Source: Lucinisca nassula (Eukaryota > Mollusca > Bivalvia > Lucinida > Lucinidae). From it: a stretch of DNA of 64,000 nt. Each line of letters opens with the position of its first letter. Within the stretch, counting starts at the first letter, position 1. Positions 42,433 to 52,000 of this stretch are shown in pieces. The DNA lies in assembly GCA_963580285.1 (NCBI GenBank), contig OY757026.1, positions 64,109,396 through 64,173,395 of the forward strand. Reading direction: 5' to 3'. Both the position numbers and the translations under genes were made by a program. Under the pieces are notes generated by a model. That model was not told the origin of the DNA. It was given only the letters and a program-made list of their open reading frames with translations, and ran no database searches.

Positions 42433-43800
42433 ATTAAGGATAATCCTAAAAATGCCATCCGATTGCTACAGCATTTCACTTCCAAGGAAGACGACTTTTT
42501 CAAAGATAAATTCTGCCCCCACCCCACCCCACCCTACCTTTCACACCCACCCACGTCTCAGTATAGGCGTAAACTGAGGGGCATCAATTACCCTTAGACG
42601 TAACGCTGAATCCACGAGTTCATGACGCGTTTCAAACGGAAGAGTTCAAAGCGTCCAGGGTAATTCGGAACACCTTGACGACTTGCTGTAATTCTTCTAA
42701 AATTTTTAACAAATTTGTTTCATGATCAAGGAGTCCAAAATGTGCAGACGGAAAGACAAACAGTGTAGACCCTGATCAGACTGCTCCTTCAGGAGCAGTC
42801 TGATCTGGGTCTGCACTGTTTTCTTAGGCATATCTGTTCCATTACTTAGCGTCATTACGCTACTTATACCGCGTCTAATTTTACTCCATAAAATTATTGA
42901 AACTTAATGTATAAACAGCATACACAATAAAATTATGCTGATAAAATAAAGAAAACCTTAAAGTCCTTTTGTAGGTTATTGGTCTTCACAGCCATAAGAT
43001 AGTTTCCCACATTTGGTGGTGAAAATTAGGTTTAATTGAGCATCTAAATCAACGAATCTTTCAAGCCTCGTTTTAAAATGTAGTAAAACCATCTTTTTAT
43101 GGATGGGAATAATTTGCCTGTGTTTCAGCATTAAAATATTGATATTATCTAACTTAATAGTTATGTTGTTTAGGGGATCCTCTACCAAAACTAGCTAAAG
43201 ATTCTACTACAATGAACGAAATGGCCACCAGAGCTAAAAAAAAATAAAATAGAAATGACCTTTGAATGACAACTTCCCATACACTTTTGTTCATATTTCA
43301 GTGAAACTTCACCGGAATGATGCTTCTGCACCAATGAACAAGATGGACGCCAGAGCTAAAACTACAGAAGTCTTTATATTTATAATGACAAACCCTCCCA
43401 TATCTTCGATCCAATTTTATTCGAACTTCATAGGAATGGTGCTTAGGCCACCCTTTGCAGAAATAGCTTAACAGTTCTTCTTGGATGAACAAGATGGCTG
43501 CCAGAGCTTTACATATGGCAACTGGTTCAATTTCATTCAAACTCCACAGGAAGGTTGCTTAGGTGACATTGGTTACCAAAATGGTTTTGCTGACTGACAA
43601 ACGTAAAAGAAGAGAAATTATTAAATGGCAAATATGTTCTCTAAGTTGGCTGATGAGACCAGCGTAGCTCTAAACCACCTGCTGCTGATAGAGCAAGAGT
43701 GATTTGAGTGAGAAAGTTCCGTTTGTGATGTCTTAGCTCTGGCTTTGCGCTGATTACATTTCTGGTGTGCTTTTCGCTTATTCTTTTTGCCTAATATTCA
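42433..43800. other. No gene; palindrome at 42755-42825; degenerate repeats 43180-43560
   Basis: 42755-42825: AACAGTGTAGACCCTGATCA and GACTGCTCC mirrored by GGAGCAGTCTGATCTGGGTC. 43180-43560: three degenerate copies of ATGAACRARATGGMYGCCAGAGC. The 70-codon minus-strand frame at 42976-43188 has no recognisable domain. Confidence 0.45.
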
Positions 43801-43805
43801 CCAGC

Positions 43806-43912
43806 ACCCCTTCAGAACCCCCGCCACTTTACTCGGTCCTGTGCAAGTTGATCCCACGTTGAAGTCCTTGAGAACAGCTTCGAGAGTGTCCTTGTATCGT
43901 TTCTTCTGGGCA
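43806..43912 (-). pseudogene. LINE open-frame C-terminal relic, frameshifted
   Basis: The minus strand reads GAQKKRYKDTLEAVLKDFN in one frame and TWDQLAQDRVKWRGF in the next, immediately adjacent. Together they follow the pattern KKRYKDTL...W-x-x-LAxDR-x-x-WR seen at the C-terminal end of many animal LINE reverse transcriptases. The frameshift and the missing upstream domains mark it as a dead fragment of about 100 bp. Confidence 0.6.
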
Positions 43913-44205
43913 CCATGGGGGCGTTATACAAATTGTAGTTCTGTAGGGAATCTATAAGCGTTACTTGTACAGCGCCATGCGTTACTGTTAAAACGTCATG
44001 TTTTACTGTTATAACGTCACGCCTTACTGTTATTACGTTACGCGTTATGTCCTGGCTTATATAGTCTTTCAAAGCCTCGCTAGCTCAAAGCACTTTATTT
44101 GTGGTAAAATATATCAGACTCATACCATATATATATGTTCTACCCAAGTAGCACATAAGACCAGATCTCCTCCAATAAGCTCTTGGTTCTACGAGTATAC
44201 ATCAC
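43913..44205. other. No gene; GTTA/CGTCA-rich stretch
   Basis: 43950-44050 has short repeats of GTTACTGTTA and ACGTCA types. Otherwise unassigned. Confidence 0.4.
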
Positions 44206-44230
44206 CGAAACACGCCTATATAATTCTGCC

Positions 44231-44262
<32 letters not shown>

Positions 44263-44901
44263 TGAACCCCACTTTTATAAAGTAAAACTGGGGTTTACAG
44301 GGGTATACATTATTCTTCTTATTTCTGCTCTAAAATATGGATTGTAGTTACTCGTTAGAACCGCCTCTAAAATATAGATTGTGGGTACTCGTTAGAACCG
44401 CCTCATCGAGGCGGTTCTAACGAGTCCCACAATTTATATTTTGAGCAGAAATAAGAAAAAAATCACAATTTTTCATCAGAAAATTTTCGGGGTTTTTTGG
44501 CGTTAAATTTACAATGCATTTTTATCATATGACGTTGCGTCTGAGAGTGTAATAACGTCATGTATTATTTTCGATAATCCACTAGTGGATTAAATATGCA
44601 AATTAGCTAGATACGTCCCGTAACGTTAAATGTACGACGTCCTTAACGACGTCACGTTTACTAACGGCGGAATATTGACATTTTTGTAAACAATCTTGAA
44701 TAAAATGCGTTTAAAATGTCATATGATAAATAGAATCTTGCATTCGTGCTCATGTATTATTGAATTTATTAAACTCGTTGAGGAAAAGGGATAAAATGCT
44801 CGGCAAAGCCTCGCATTTTATCCATTTTCCTCAACTCGTTTAATAAATTCAATAATACATGAACACTCATGTAAGATCCTCTATGTATAGGCGTGTTTTC
44901 G
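44206..44901 (+). mobile_element. M11: inverted-repeat element carrying P1 and H2
   Basis: Left GAAACACGCCTATATAATTC, right GTATAGGCGTGTTTTCGTAA. Inside are a poly-C/(CA)n tract (44230-44262), a duplicated P1 arm with full P1 (44333-44440) and the H2 block (44522-44885). It lacks a coding frame. Confidence 0.7.
44522..44885 (+). repeat. H2 long repeat, copy 2
   Basis: Nearly the same as 40770-41155, including CGATAATCCACTAGTGGATT and the GCTCGGCAAAGCCTCGCATT hairpin. Confidence 0.85.
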
Positions 44902-44934
44902 TAATAACCTCAAATAAAGGGATTCAAGACGATA

Positions 44935-45135
44935 TGGCTAGCTTAGTAAGCTCACTATATAGTGTGGCGGAAATGTGAACTGTTCCAGCAAAATATGAGT
45001 AGCTTTTGTAATGAAACAGCTACTTACATTTTATTTCAGCAAAATATGAGTTTTTTCCCCTTGCTGTCTTAATAATTTAAGTTTATAATGACGTTAATTA
45101 AAGACTTCGTTTGTTTTGAACGATCGGGCGCTGGC
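44935..45135. mobile_element. M10-like MITE, diverged
   Basis: AATATGAGTAGCTTTTGTAA and CAGCTACTTACATTTT form the centre; GTTTGTTTTGAACGATCGGG marks the right side. Confidence 0.55.
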
Positions 45136-45634
45136 GTTCGTCGCCCGGTGTGTATATGTAAAGATGTATTTATTGTTTGTTTTCGCTAAGTTTTGTCTTT
45201 ATCAGCCGTCATCATGGGACAGATAAAATTATATCTGTTAAATTGATTTTAGTGGATCCTTTTCTATTGTTGTACACTTAAGTACACTGCTACTAACAGA
45301 AATTGATCGGGACGCTCAGCTGCCACCATTTAAAGCAGACATTTTAACTTGTTCAACAACACATAAAAAATCGGATGACAAAAAACTTATATATGTGCAG
45401 AAACGTGCAAAGAGAGCATGGGGGATCGTAACGTAGGAAACCGAGAAACGCTCTGGTAACGTAATTATCATAATTACTTGTATATAACTATCTTAGCTGC
45501 TTTTTCTGAGTTTTTCCAATATTTAGAGACATTACGAAAATTAAATCCAATATTAAGGTGGATACATGCGCTTACAAGTTCGGCTAATTTTGACTACGGA
45601 TAAACTATTTGCTTCTTTTCAGTTTTGAACTACT
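45136..45634. other. No gene recognised
   Basis: Unassigned AT-rich sequence. Confidence 0.5.
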
Positions 45635-45796
45635 CTTCACCCTAAGAAGAAAATTCTTTCCTTCAAGAGTAAAGTCCCCATAAGGAAAGCGATTCACATA
45701 CCAATAGATCTACTCGTTTCCTTTGACAGGGGCGTAGCATCCTTTATGCAGATACGCACTTCCCCACACATTACAAACGTAAAACAATAGACTGCA

Positions 45797-45830
<34 letters not shown>

Positions 45831-45975
45831 AGAAATAGCAATACTTGTATGTGTGGATACAAGCCAATATAGTCTCCGGCGTTTTTGTCGCGGGGACCAC
45901 ACTTACAGGAAAGAATTTGCTCCCTAAAGGGAGCAAATTCTTTCCTGTAAGAGTGATCCCCATTAAGGAGCGGGA
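45635..45975. mobile_element. M5-like MITE with (GAA)n insertion
   Basis: AGAAAATTCTTTCCTTCAAG at the left, and the hairpin AGGAAAGAATTTGCTCCCTA with GGGAGCAAATTCTTTCCTGT at the right. A GAAGAAGAAG run lies at 45803-45833. Confidence 0.6.
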
Positions 45976-46250
45976 TTATTATTTCTAGTATTTTCTTTGG
46001 TTTGCGTACAAATCATTTTCTCCTAGTTACGTCCCCTGTTTGAACAATTGTTGCTAATTCTCCAGGTGTATCAAGCTACCTTAATGCCAATTGATGATTG
46101 TGTATATGACGTCTACAACAGACTGTTCAATAATAAATTGATGCATATTGTGTTATTTTTTTTTCAGGTGGATTCAGTATGACAGATAATTGGGTGTATT
46201 AATTGCAGCAAAAGGTAGGTTATTATTTTTCTCCCAATTTACATTGTCTG
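45976..46250. other. No gene recognised
   Basis: AT-rich, no frame or repeat recognised. Confidence 0.45.
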
Positions 46251-46420
46251 GCCTCGGTTTAGGTTGTTCAGTCAGATGCACATACGATTGGTGACCCATG
46301 GTCGCCGGTTCGATTCAGTTGGATCCGCTTCCGACTGGTGAGTAGGTGGTCGCAGGTTTGAATCAGTTTGGTGCGTTCAGGCGATTGCAGGTTTGATCCA
46401 AGGGTTCGGCTACCTTATCG
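46251..46420 (+). repeat. S6-like tRNA-derived repeats, degenerate
   Basis: GTTGTTCAGTCAGATGCACA, ACGATTGGTGACCCATGGTC and GCCGGTTCGATTCAG, then two more partial B-box-like copies (GCAGGTTTGAATCAG, GCAGGTTTGATCCAA). Confidence 0.5.
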
Positions 46421-46574
46421 TGGTATAGACCTATTTTCTATGATCCCCCCACCCTCATCCCCCTTCCGATGATTCAAGTATTACTGATGATACAATTGTG
46501 CACTATTTTTACGGTTCAAAGCCATCAAATCCTATCCGGGGAAAGTGTCCTTTGGAGTAAATCCTCCCCTTTAA

Positions 46575-46767
46575 CCCATATACGCCTGGCGTCCCTTTTT
46601 GTGAGACATAAGCAAACAGTGTAGATCCAGATCAGACTGTACTGTTTGCTCAAAGTACATAAAGTTTTGTAAAATTTACCACAAACAAAACAAATCTGAC
46701 AACCCTAATCTTTGAAATGGACCACTCCAAACTTATTTAGGAGGAAGATTCCATTGTCATATATGGG
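46575..46767 (+). mobile_element. M3 MITE, subfamily, TTAA on both sides
   Basis: TTAA (46571) then CCCATATACGCCTGGCGTCC; the right end GTCATATATGGG is followed by TTAA (46768). The core is shortened to GTAGATCCAGATCAGACTGT. Confidence 0.8.
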
Positions 46768-47030
46768 TTAAAGGTAGAGCCCAACTGATAAGGGAGGCAA
46801 TATATTTTTGAAAGAGTTACCTCCAATAAAATGGTATCCTTTCACCTTAAGATTGTTAAATTTAGGGGATAACTGTATTCAAAATTGTCATTTGGGACGG
46901 TTGGAAATTTTGTTTTATGGCGACGCGTAAGCGCGCTTTGTGCTGCGTGAAACTAAATGCCAGCAAGTGAAAACCGACGTTACGACATGACATCGAATCG
47001 CAGAAATATACTGTCGCAATTTTTTAAGAA
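46768..47030. other. No gene recognised
   Basis: Unassigned. Confidence 0.4.
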
Positions 47031-48358
47031 ATGAAATTTATTTTACTGCTGTTCATGGAAGTATGAACGCAGTGGGTCGCGTGCACAGTAAATGAACCCC
47101 GAAGGGTTCATGTAAACTTCATTAGCGACCCACTGTCATTCATACTTTCATGAAAAGCAGAAAAAGTTTATTTTTTTTATATACTGAGAGGCAAAAGTAA
47201 GTATACAGGCTACTGAACGCTGATTTGCGCCCAAATGTCTCCCTCTATACATACAGATGTGGCATCATAAATAAGAACAACCACTTTCACATAATTTGCA
47301 GCATTTTTCTTTAAAATTGATAAACGGATAATGAAATTGCATCACTTGAAATGGACTTGGGGTCTAATCCAATTTTTGTCTTGAGCGGTTTCCCTTTAAA
47401 CATGTGTTTCGGATAAGGGTGATTCAATAAATGATTTTTCGTGCAACAGATTCAAAGAAGGGGAACTGATTGGTTAGCATATATCCCATATTTAAATTAT
47501 ACACAAGATAAATTGCATCATTTTTTTGTCCAAAGAAAAGTCATTTTCGCCTTTTACGTTCTTCCTTTGATTAAATGCTTTATGTTTCATTGGCATTTTT
47601 ATTGGGGAGTAACTTTTCTTTGAGCAATTTTAGAGGGATCACTAAGGAGTAAGCATAAAAATGCCGAGGAAAACAAAAGTTATGCGAAAATTTCAAATGT
47701 ATATCTCTTACACGATTTGAGAAAAAGACTCATTTAATTCACTATGATTTTAATTGAAAGGGAGGTAATCCGGAACACGCAGAAATTCCAATTGTGTTTT
47801 AAGCTGTTTGTTCGGGTTTAATCGCAAGGTAATGATGGCGTTTTATCGAAGAACATTCGTCCATGACTTTTGCGGTGTGCATAGATTTGAATGTCATGTA
47901 CAACACGAGATTTTGTTGGAAATATTGATTATCCATGAAGGGCAATAACTCCATCATGGATGACTGCAACAGGAAACGAATTTGGAGTTTTACAAACTTA
48001 AACGTTTGGGAAAAACGGAAATAGGCATGTTTCATTACAGACAGCAATGCAAGATCGGGTATTCCAAATCAAATACTGTATACTTTTTATTGCCTCTCAG
48101 TATATTTACATTATTTGCCCTTCATCACTGGGAGAAAAATGCTTACAGGGCAAACTTTTAAAGCTCAAAAACATGTATAAGCTGCTTGTTCTACAAAGAG
48201 CGGAACAGTGTTGACGTCACCAACGTCTGTAGATAACCATGGTTTAGAATGACGTCACTTGAGTAAGTTGACGTCACTAAAAATCATGTGATTCGCGTTC
48301 ATGGAAGTATGAACTTCATTGTTTTCTTTAGGTTTACATTAGATTCTACACTGAAAAT
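47031..48358 (+). repeat. H1 long repeat, copy interrupted by M8
   Basis: 47031-47183 and 48101-48358 align to the uninterrupted copy at 40176-40700. The hairpin CTGTTCATGGAAGTATGAAC, CGCAGTGGGTCGCGTGCACA is intact. Confidence 0.85.
47184..48100. mobile_element. M8: TA-flanked DNA transposon relic (917 bp)
   Basis: Left CTGAGAGGCAAAAGTAAGTA and right (reverse complement) CTGAGAGGCAATAAAAAGTA; TA on both sides (47182-47183, 48101-48102). The H1 copy at 40176 shows the unoccupied site with a single TA. Short frames inside (60 and 82 codons) show no transposase motif. It is a non-autonomous Tc1/mariner-type element or a badly decayed one. Confidence 0.85.
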
Positions 48359-48850
48359 GTAAATATTTGACATTATCCAATCAGACGTTGCGTTACATAC
48401 GCAAGTGCATTAGAATCGTCGTTTATTTTCCTTTCTTGTGGTGTCAAGTACTTTGGTGAAGGATGGGATCTTTTATTGTTTCATTACAATTTGATGTTTG
48501 TTATTCTGTGTCAGTACGTCAATAGCAGAGTTGTTCCCCTTAGAAGCGGCGTCCATATACCCATTCATAAAGTTCAGAAACTTTGAATGTATCTCGAGAT
48601 TAAAAATCTTATCTGGAACGTAGAGCACTCAGACATGATAGTAAATTAGTCAGTGTATTCATCATATCTGGCCGGTAGCCGAGCTAAAGTTCGAAAATCC
48701 CCTTTATGGTGGAGAATGGTTTCATTTAGCAGGTGTCATCTTGAAATTCACATCCGTCACATCAAGATAACACTGCTTTCATATTCATTAGGATAACGCA
48801 CCCATGTGATATTATAATAATCTTACATGGGTGTGAGGAGGTGAATAGAA
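48359..48850. other. No gene recognised
   Basis: Unassigned mixed sequence; CCCATGTGAT/TACATGGGTG form a small hairpin near 48800-48830. Confidence 0.45.
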
Positions 48851-49105
48851 AAAACCGTCCCTCGGATCACTGTCCGGCATCACTCGGCTTGTCGAGGCAC
48901 GGATTTTTCTATGGATAGGTACATGTATGGCTGGTATCCATGGAAAAATCCGTCCCTCGGGACACTGTCCGGCATCACTCGGCTTGCCGAGGGACGGATT
49001 TTTCTATGGATAGGTACACGTGTGGCTGGTATCCATACAAAAATACGTCCATCGGGATCACTGTTCGGCATCACTCGGTAAGAAAACCCCGTCCCTAGTC
49101 TTGGT
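48851..49105. repeat. 95-bp minisatellite with internal palindromes
   Basis: CGTCCCTCGGG-type starts lie at 48857, 48952 and 49047, exactly 95 bp apart, with a truncated fourth. Each unit has CACTGTCCGGCATCACTCGG and GGATTTTTCTATGGATAGGT; the first and last parts of a unit pair (AAAATCCGTCCCTCG with CGAGGGACGGATTTTT). Confidence 0.85.
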
Positions 49106-49610
49106 TATAAAGATAATTCGTACTGCACTTTGAATATATAATACATACATGTTTAGTACATCTGATAAAAATCAAACCGCCCATAAACTGGCCAGATTTC
49201 AAAGGCATTGTCAACTAGCTATAATAACGTGTATGTAAAACAAAAGACTGACTCGACACCTTAAACTGTCGGAAGGTTTGTTCTACAAACATTTGATATT
49301 CCATACAGTGTACGATTTCAACTTTGAGCTATTGAATTTCTAAAATTTATGTAAGTTCTAGAACAGGTCTCAGCAGACTTGCACATGTAGGCAAAGTTAC
49401 TTACACGTCGCGTGCCATATGGTCAGTATTTGAAAAGTATTTTCATTGAACTGCAGTTGCAGGTATCTAATCGAGTCTAATTATACTGAACCAGAAAAGA
49501 AATGCACCGCCACAAAGGGCTTGGAGAGTTATAACAATTTACTTTTTATCATAGGTGGATTTAGAGCATTTGCTTGCTTTGTATAGACAGCCGCTAATAT
49601 AAGCAATTTG
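49106..49610. other. No gene recognised
   Basis: Unassigned AT-rich sequence. Confidence 0.5.
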
Positions 49611-49786
49611 TTTGTTTGTGTTGAGGTTTACGTCCCCACCATATAGGTCATTTTGCTATTTAGGTCATTTTGGAGATTGTGGGACTTTTATCCGACATAG
49701 AGATGAAATGGCATCTCAAACCCAACTGCTCAAAGAAGCACCATGCATCCAAATATATTTCTCCAAGCCCCGATGGGCGGGGGCAC
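49611..49786 (-). repeat. S1 SINE-like element with large internal deletion
   Basis: Minus strand. The tail (TTTGTTTGTGTTGAGGTTTA) and head (CCCCGATGGGCGGGGGC) are present but the middle is gone. TAATATAAGCAAT before and TAAATAAGCAAT after are a likely target duplication. Confidence 0.85.
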
Positions 49787-49831
49787 GCTAAATAAGCAAT
49801 CGCCAGTATTACACATACAATAACTAGGACA

Positions 49832-50167
49832 AAGATGGCTCGTTTGCCATGGCTCATTCGAACTCGTTCTTGCGCCCATGTGAATTTTTACAATAGCTAC
49901 AGGTATCAGCATGTTCAGGATAAATTAGGGAGAATTTACTAAATCTGTCCTGAAAATGTACGCTGTGTGTACTCATTAGAATCGCCTCGATGAGGCGATT
50001 CTAATGAGCACACACAGCATACCTTATTTTATCTTAATGACGGTCGAAAAATATCCCGTAGTGATTTCCTCCATGTCAATGATTTACTATCAGTAGTTTG
50101 AACTTACCCTATCTCGAACAAATTTTCGTGGTCCCTTTGGTATTTTATCCGTTGAAGTTTGGCTGTG
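49832..50167 (-). mobile_element. M1 MITE with P1 centre (minus orientation)
   Basis: P1 is nearly perfect at 49955-50025 (CTCATTAGAATCGCCTCGAT). The minus-strand left end is CAGCCAAACTTCAACGGAT. The far end keeps GATGGCTCGTTTGCCATGG but not the last bases. Confidence 0.75.
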
Positions 50168-50279
50168 ATAATATGACTGGGATGAATTTCATATACATAT
50201 CAACAATGCGTTTAAATTCAATAATAGCTTTCGAATCGAAAACTATTAAGAATCCTGGGAGCGTTGTCTCAAGTTACTA

Positions 50280-50350
50280 AAACAAACAAACAAACAAACA
50301 AACAAACAAACAAAATAAAACAAAACAAAACAAAACAAAGCAAAACAAAA
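50280..50350. repeat. (AAAC)n / (AAAAC)n simple repeat
   Basis: AAAC units pass into AAAAC units; possibly an orphan SINE tail. Confidence 0.85.
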
Positions 50351-50639
50351 TACAGTCAAAGTCCTGTATTCATTCACACTACCTTGGAACCTTTTTAAAA
50401 GTGGTCTTTAAGACCACTTTAAAAGGCCCTTCTAGAGGACAGTGAGTGTAGAAAACACAACGAAAACAAAAACTACAGGCCAAGTGCCCCACGACGTTTG
50501 AAATGTCAGTATGTGGTGAATATGTCTATAACACATATGTCGTAAACAATGTTTTGGGGTTTTACAACCCTTTGCAACAGACTCATTTTTTTAATTTTCC
50601 TAAACTTGTAAGGAATACTGAATATACGGAAAATTATGA

Positions 50640-51625
50640 TCTCCATGACTGTAAATGATGATTATTTAAGGTGAATTAGGAGCTGTAGAGATAACAATTT
50701 CTGATGGCAACATTCATGGGAACAACAACTGAAAGGTTTCATCAAAAGTCATTAAAATTGAAAGATGAATTGCAGGGTAGGGCAGACTCCATTTGAAGAA
50801 ACAACAAAAATAAAAAAAAAAAAAAGAAAAAAAGGGAGATACCGTTGGTAAAACTCAGTACAGCATGACCGAAATCAAATATCTTCATCTTCATGTCATG
50901 TGATCAATAATTAGAAGGTTTCATCAAAATCCCTTGAAAAATGCCAAAACTCTGGTAAAAATCAGATGAGCATGACCTTGATAAAATATGATCATCTTCA
51001 GGTCATTGGAACAACAACTGGAACGTTTCATCAAAATCCCCTGAAAAGTGTGAGAGGAGTCGAGGAGACACGAACTTCTGCTGTTGATAAACTGACTACA
51101 AACTAACAAAGGGCCAAAGCTCTGGTTAAAAAGTCAAGCATGACCTCATTTTCAGGTCATGGTAACAATAACAAGCATGTTTCATCTAAATCCCTTGACA
51201 ACCGTAGAAGGAGATACGGAGACAAGAACTTGTGTTGATAAAATGGCTAAAACTCACAAAGGGCCAAAACTCTGGTAATATCAGTTGAACTAAATAAAAT
51301 ATGATCATCTTCAGGTCATTCGAACAATAACTGGAAGGTTTCATCAGAATTCCGTGAAAACTTAGGAGGAGTTGCGGAGACAAGAACTTCTGTTGATATA
51401 AAATGGTTAAAAACTGAAAAAGGGCCATAACTCTGATACATATCAGTCGAACATGACCTCGATAAAATATGATCATCTTCAGGTCATGGGAACAATAACT
51501 GGAAAGTTTCATCGAAATCCCTTGAAAACTATAGGAGGAGTTGCGAAGACGAGATCGTGTCTACGTACGGACGGATGGATAAACTGAAGGACGGACGAAC
51601 GAACCCATTACTTTAGACCCCTTCG
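50640..51625 (-). repeat. About 170-bp tandem repeat with GGACGG tail
   Basis: Four to five copies with GGTTTCATCAAAATCCCTTG, GAGGAGTTGCGGAGACAAGA, AAGGGCCATAACTCTG and AAATATGATCATCTTCAGGT. The array ends with GTACGGACGGATGGATAAAC. The frames seen on the minus strand are repeat-derived. Confidence 0.75.
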
Positions 51626-51707
51626 ACTAACGTCGGGGGACAATAACTGAAACCCTTTAAAATATGACTTTTCAAATAGAATAAATCTTTATTTAGGTTG
51701 GTCTTAA

Positions 51708-51912
51708 CCCATGTCCTGCTGAGCCTGGATGTGCCTTATCTTTGAAACAATGTAGATCCAGATCAGATGGCTTCTTCAGAAGCCATCTGATCAGGATCTT
51801 CATTGTCTGCCATCCAGTCTATGAATTTGTTGCAATAATTTGCATCAAGTAATCTGATTGGCTGATAATCAGTAGTGGGTGTGAAATATTTAAATATTCA
51901 GCAGGACAAGGG
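51708..51912 (+). mobile_element. M4 MITE, complete, TTAA on both sides
   Basis: TTAA (51704) then CCCATGTCCTGCTGA; the right end TTCAGCAGGACAAGGG is followed by TTAA (51913). The core palindrome GATCAGATGGCTTCTTCAGA with AGCCATCTGATC is perfect in its inner part. It is inserted in the right arm of M2, at M2's own TTAA. Confidence 0.92.
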
Positions 51913-52000
51913 TTAAGAGGGGAGTTTTACTGTATATCTAAGAATGTCCATCTAATAAAATTCTGCTGCCATTGTCGAGGAAGTGTCAGATTTCAAAGTA

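Larger units (their letters stand above)
50351..51934 (-). mobile_element. M2 MITE expanded by two insertions
   Basis: The left end TACAGTCAAAGTCCTGTATT with hairpin AAAAGTGGTCTTTAAGACCA (50395-50430) runs into foreign sequence near 50,487. The right part returns at 51,655 (AGAATAAATCTTTATTTAGG, GGTCTTAA) and, after an M4, ends GGAGTTTTACTGTA at 51,934. Confidence 0.7.
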
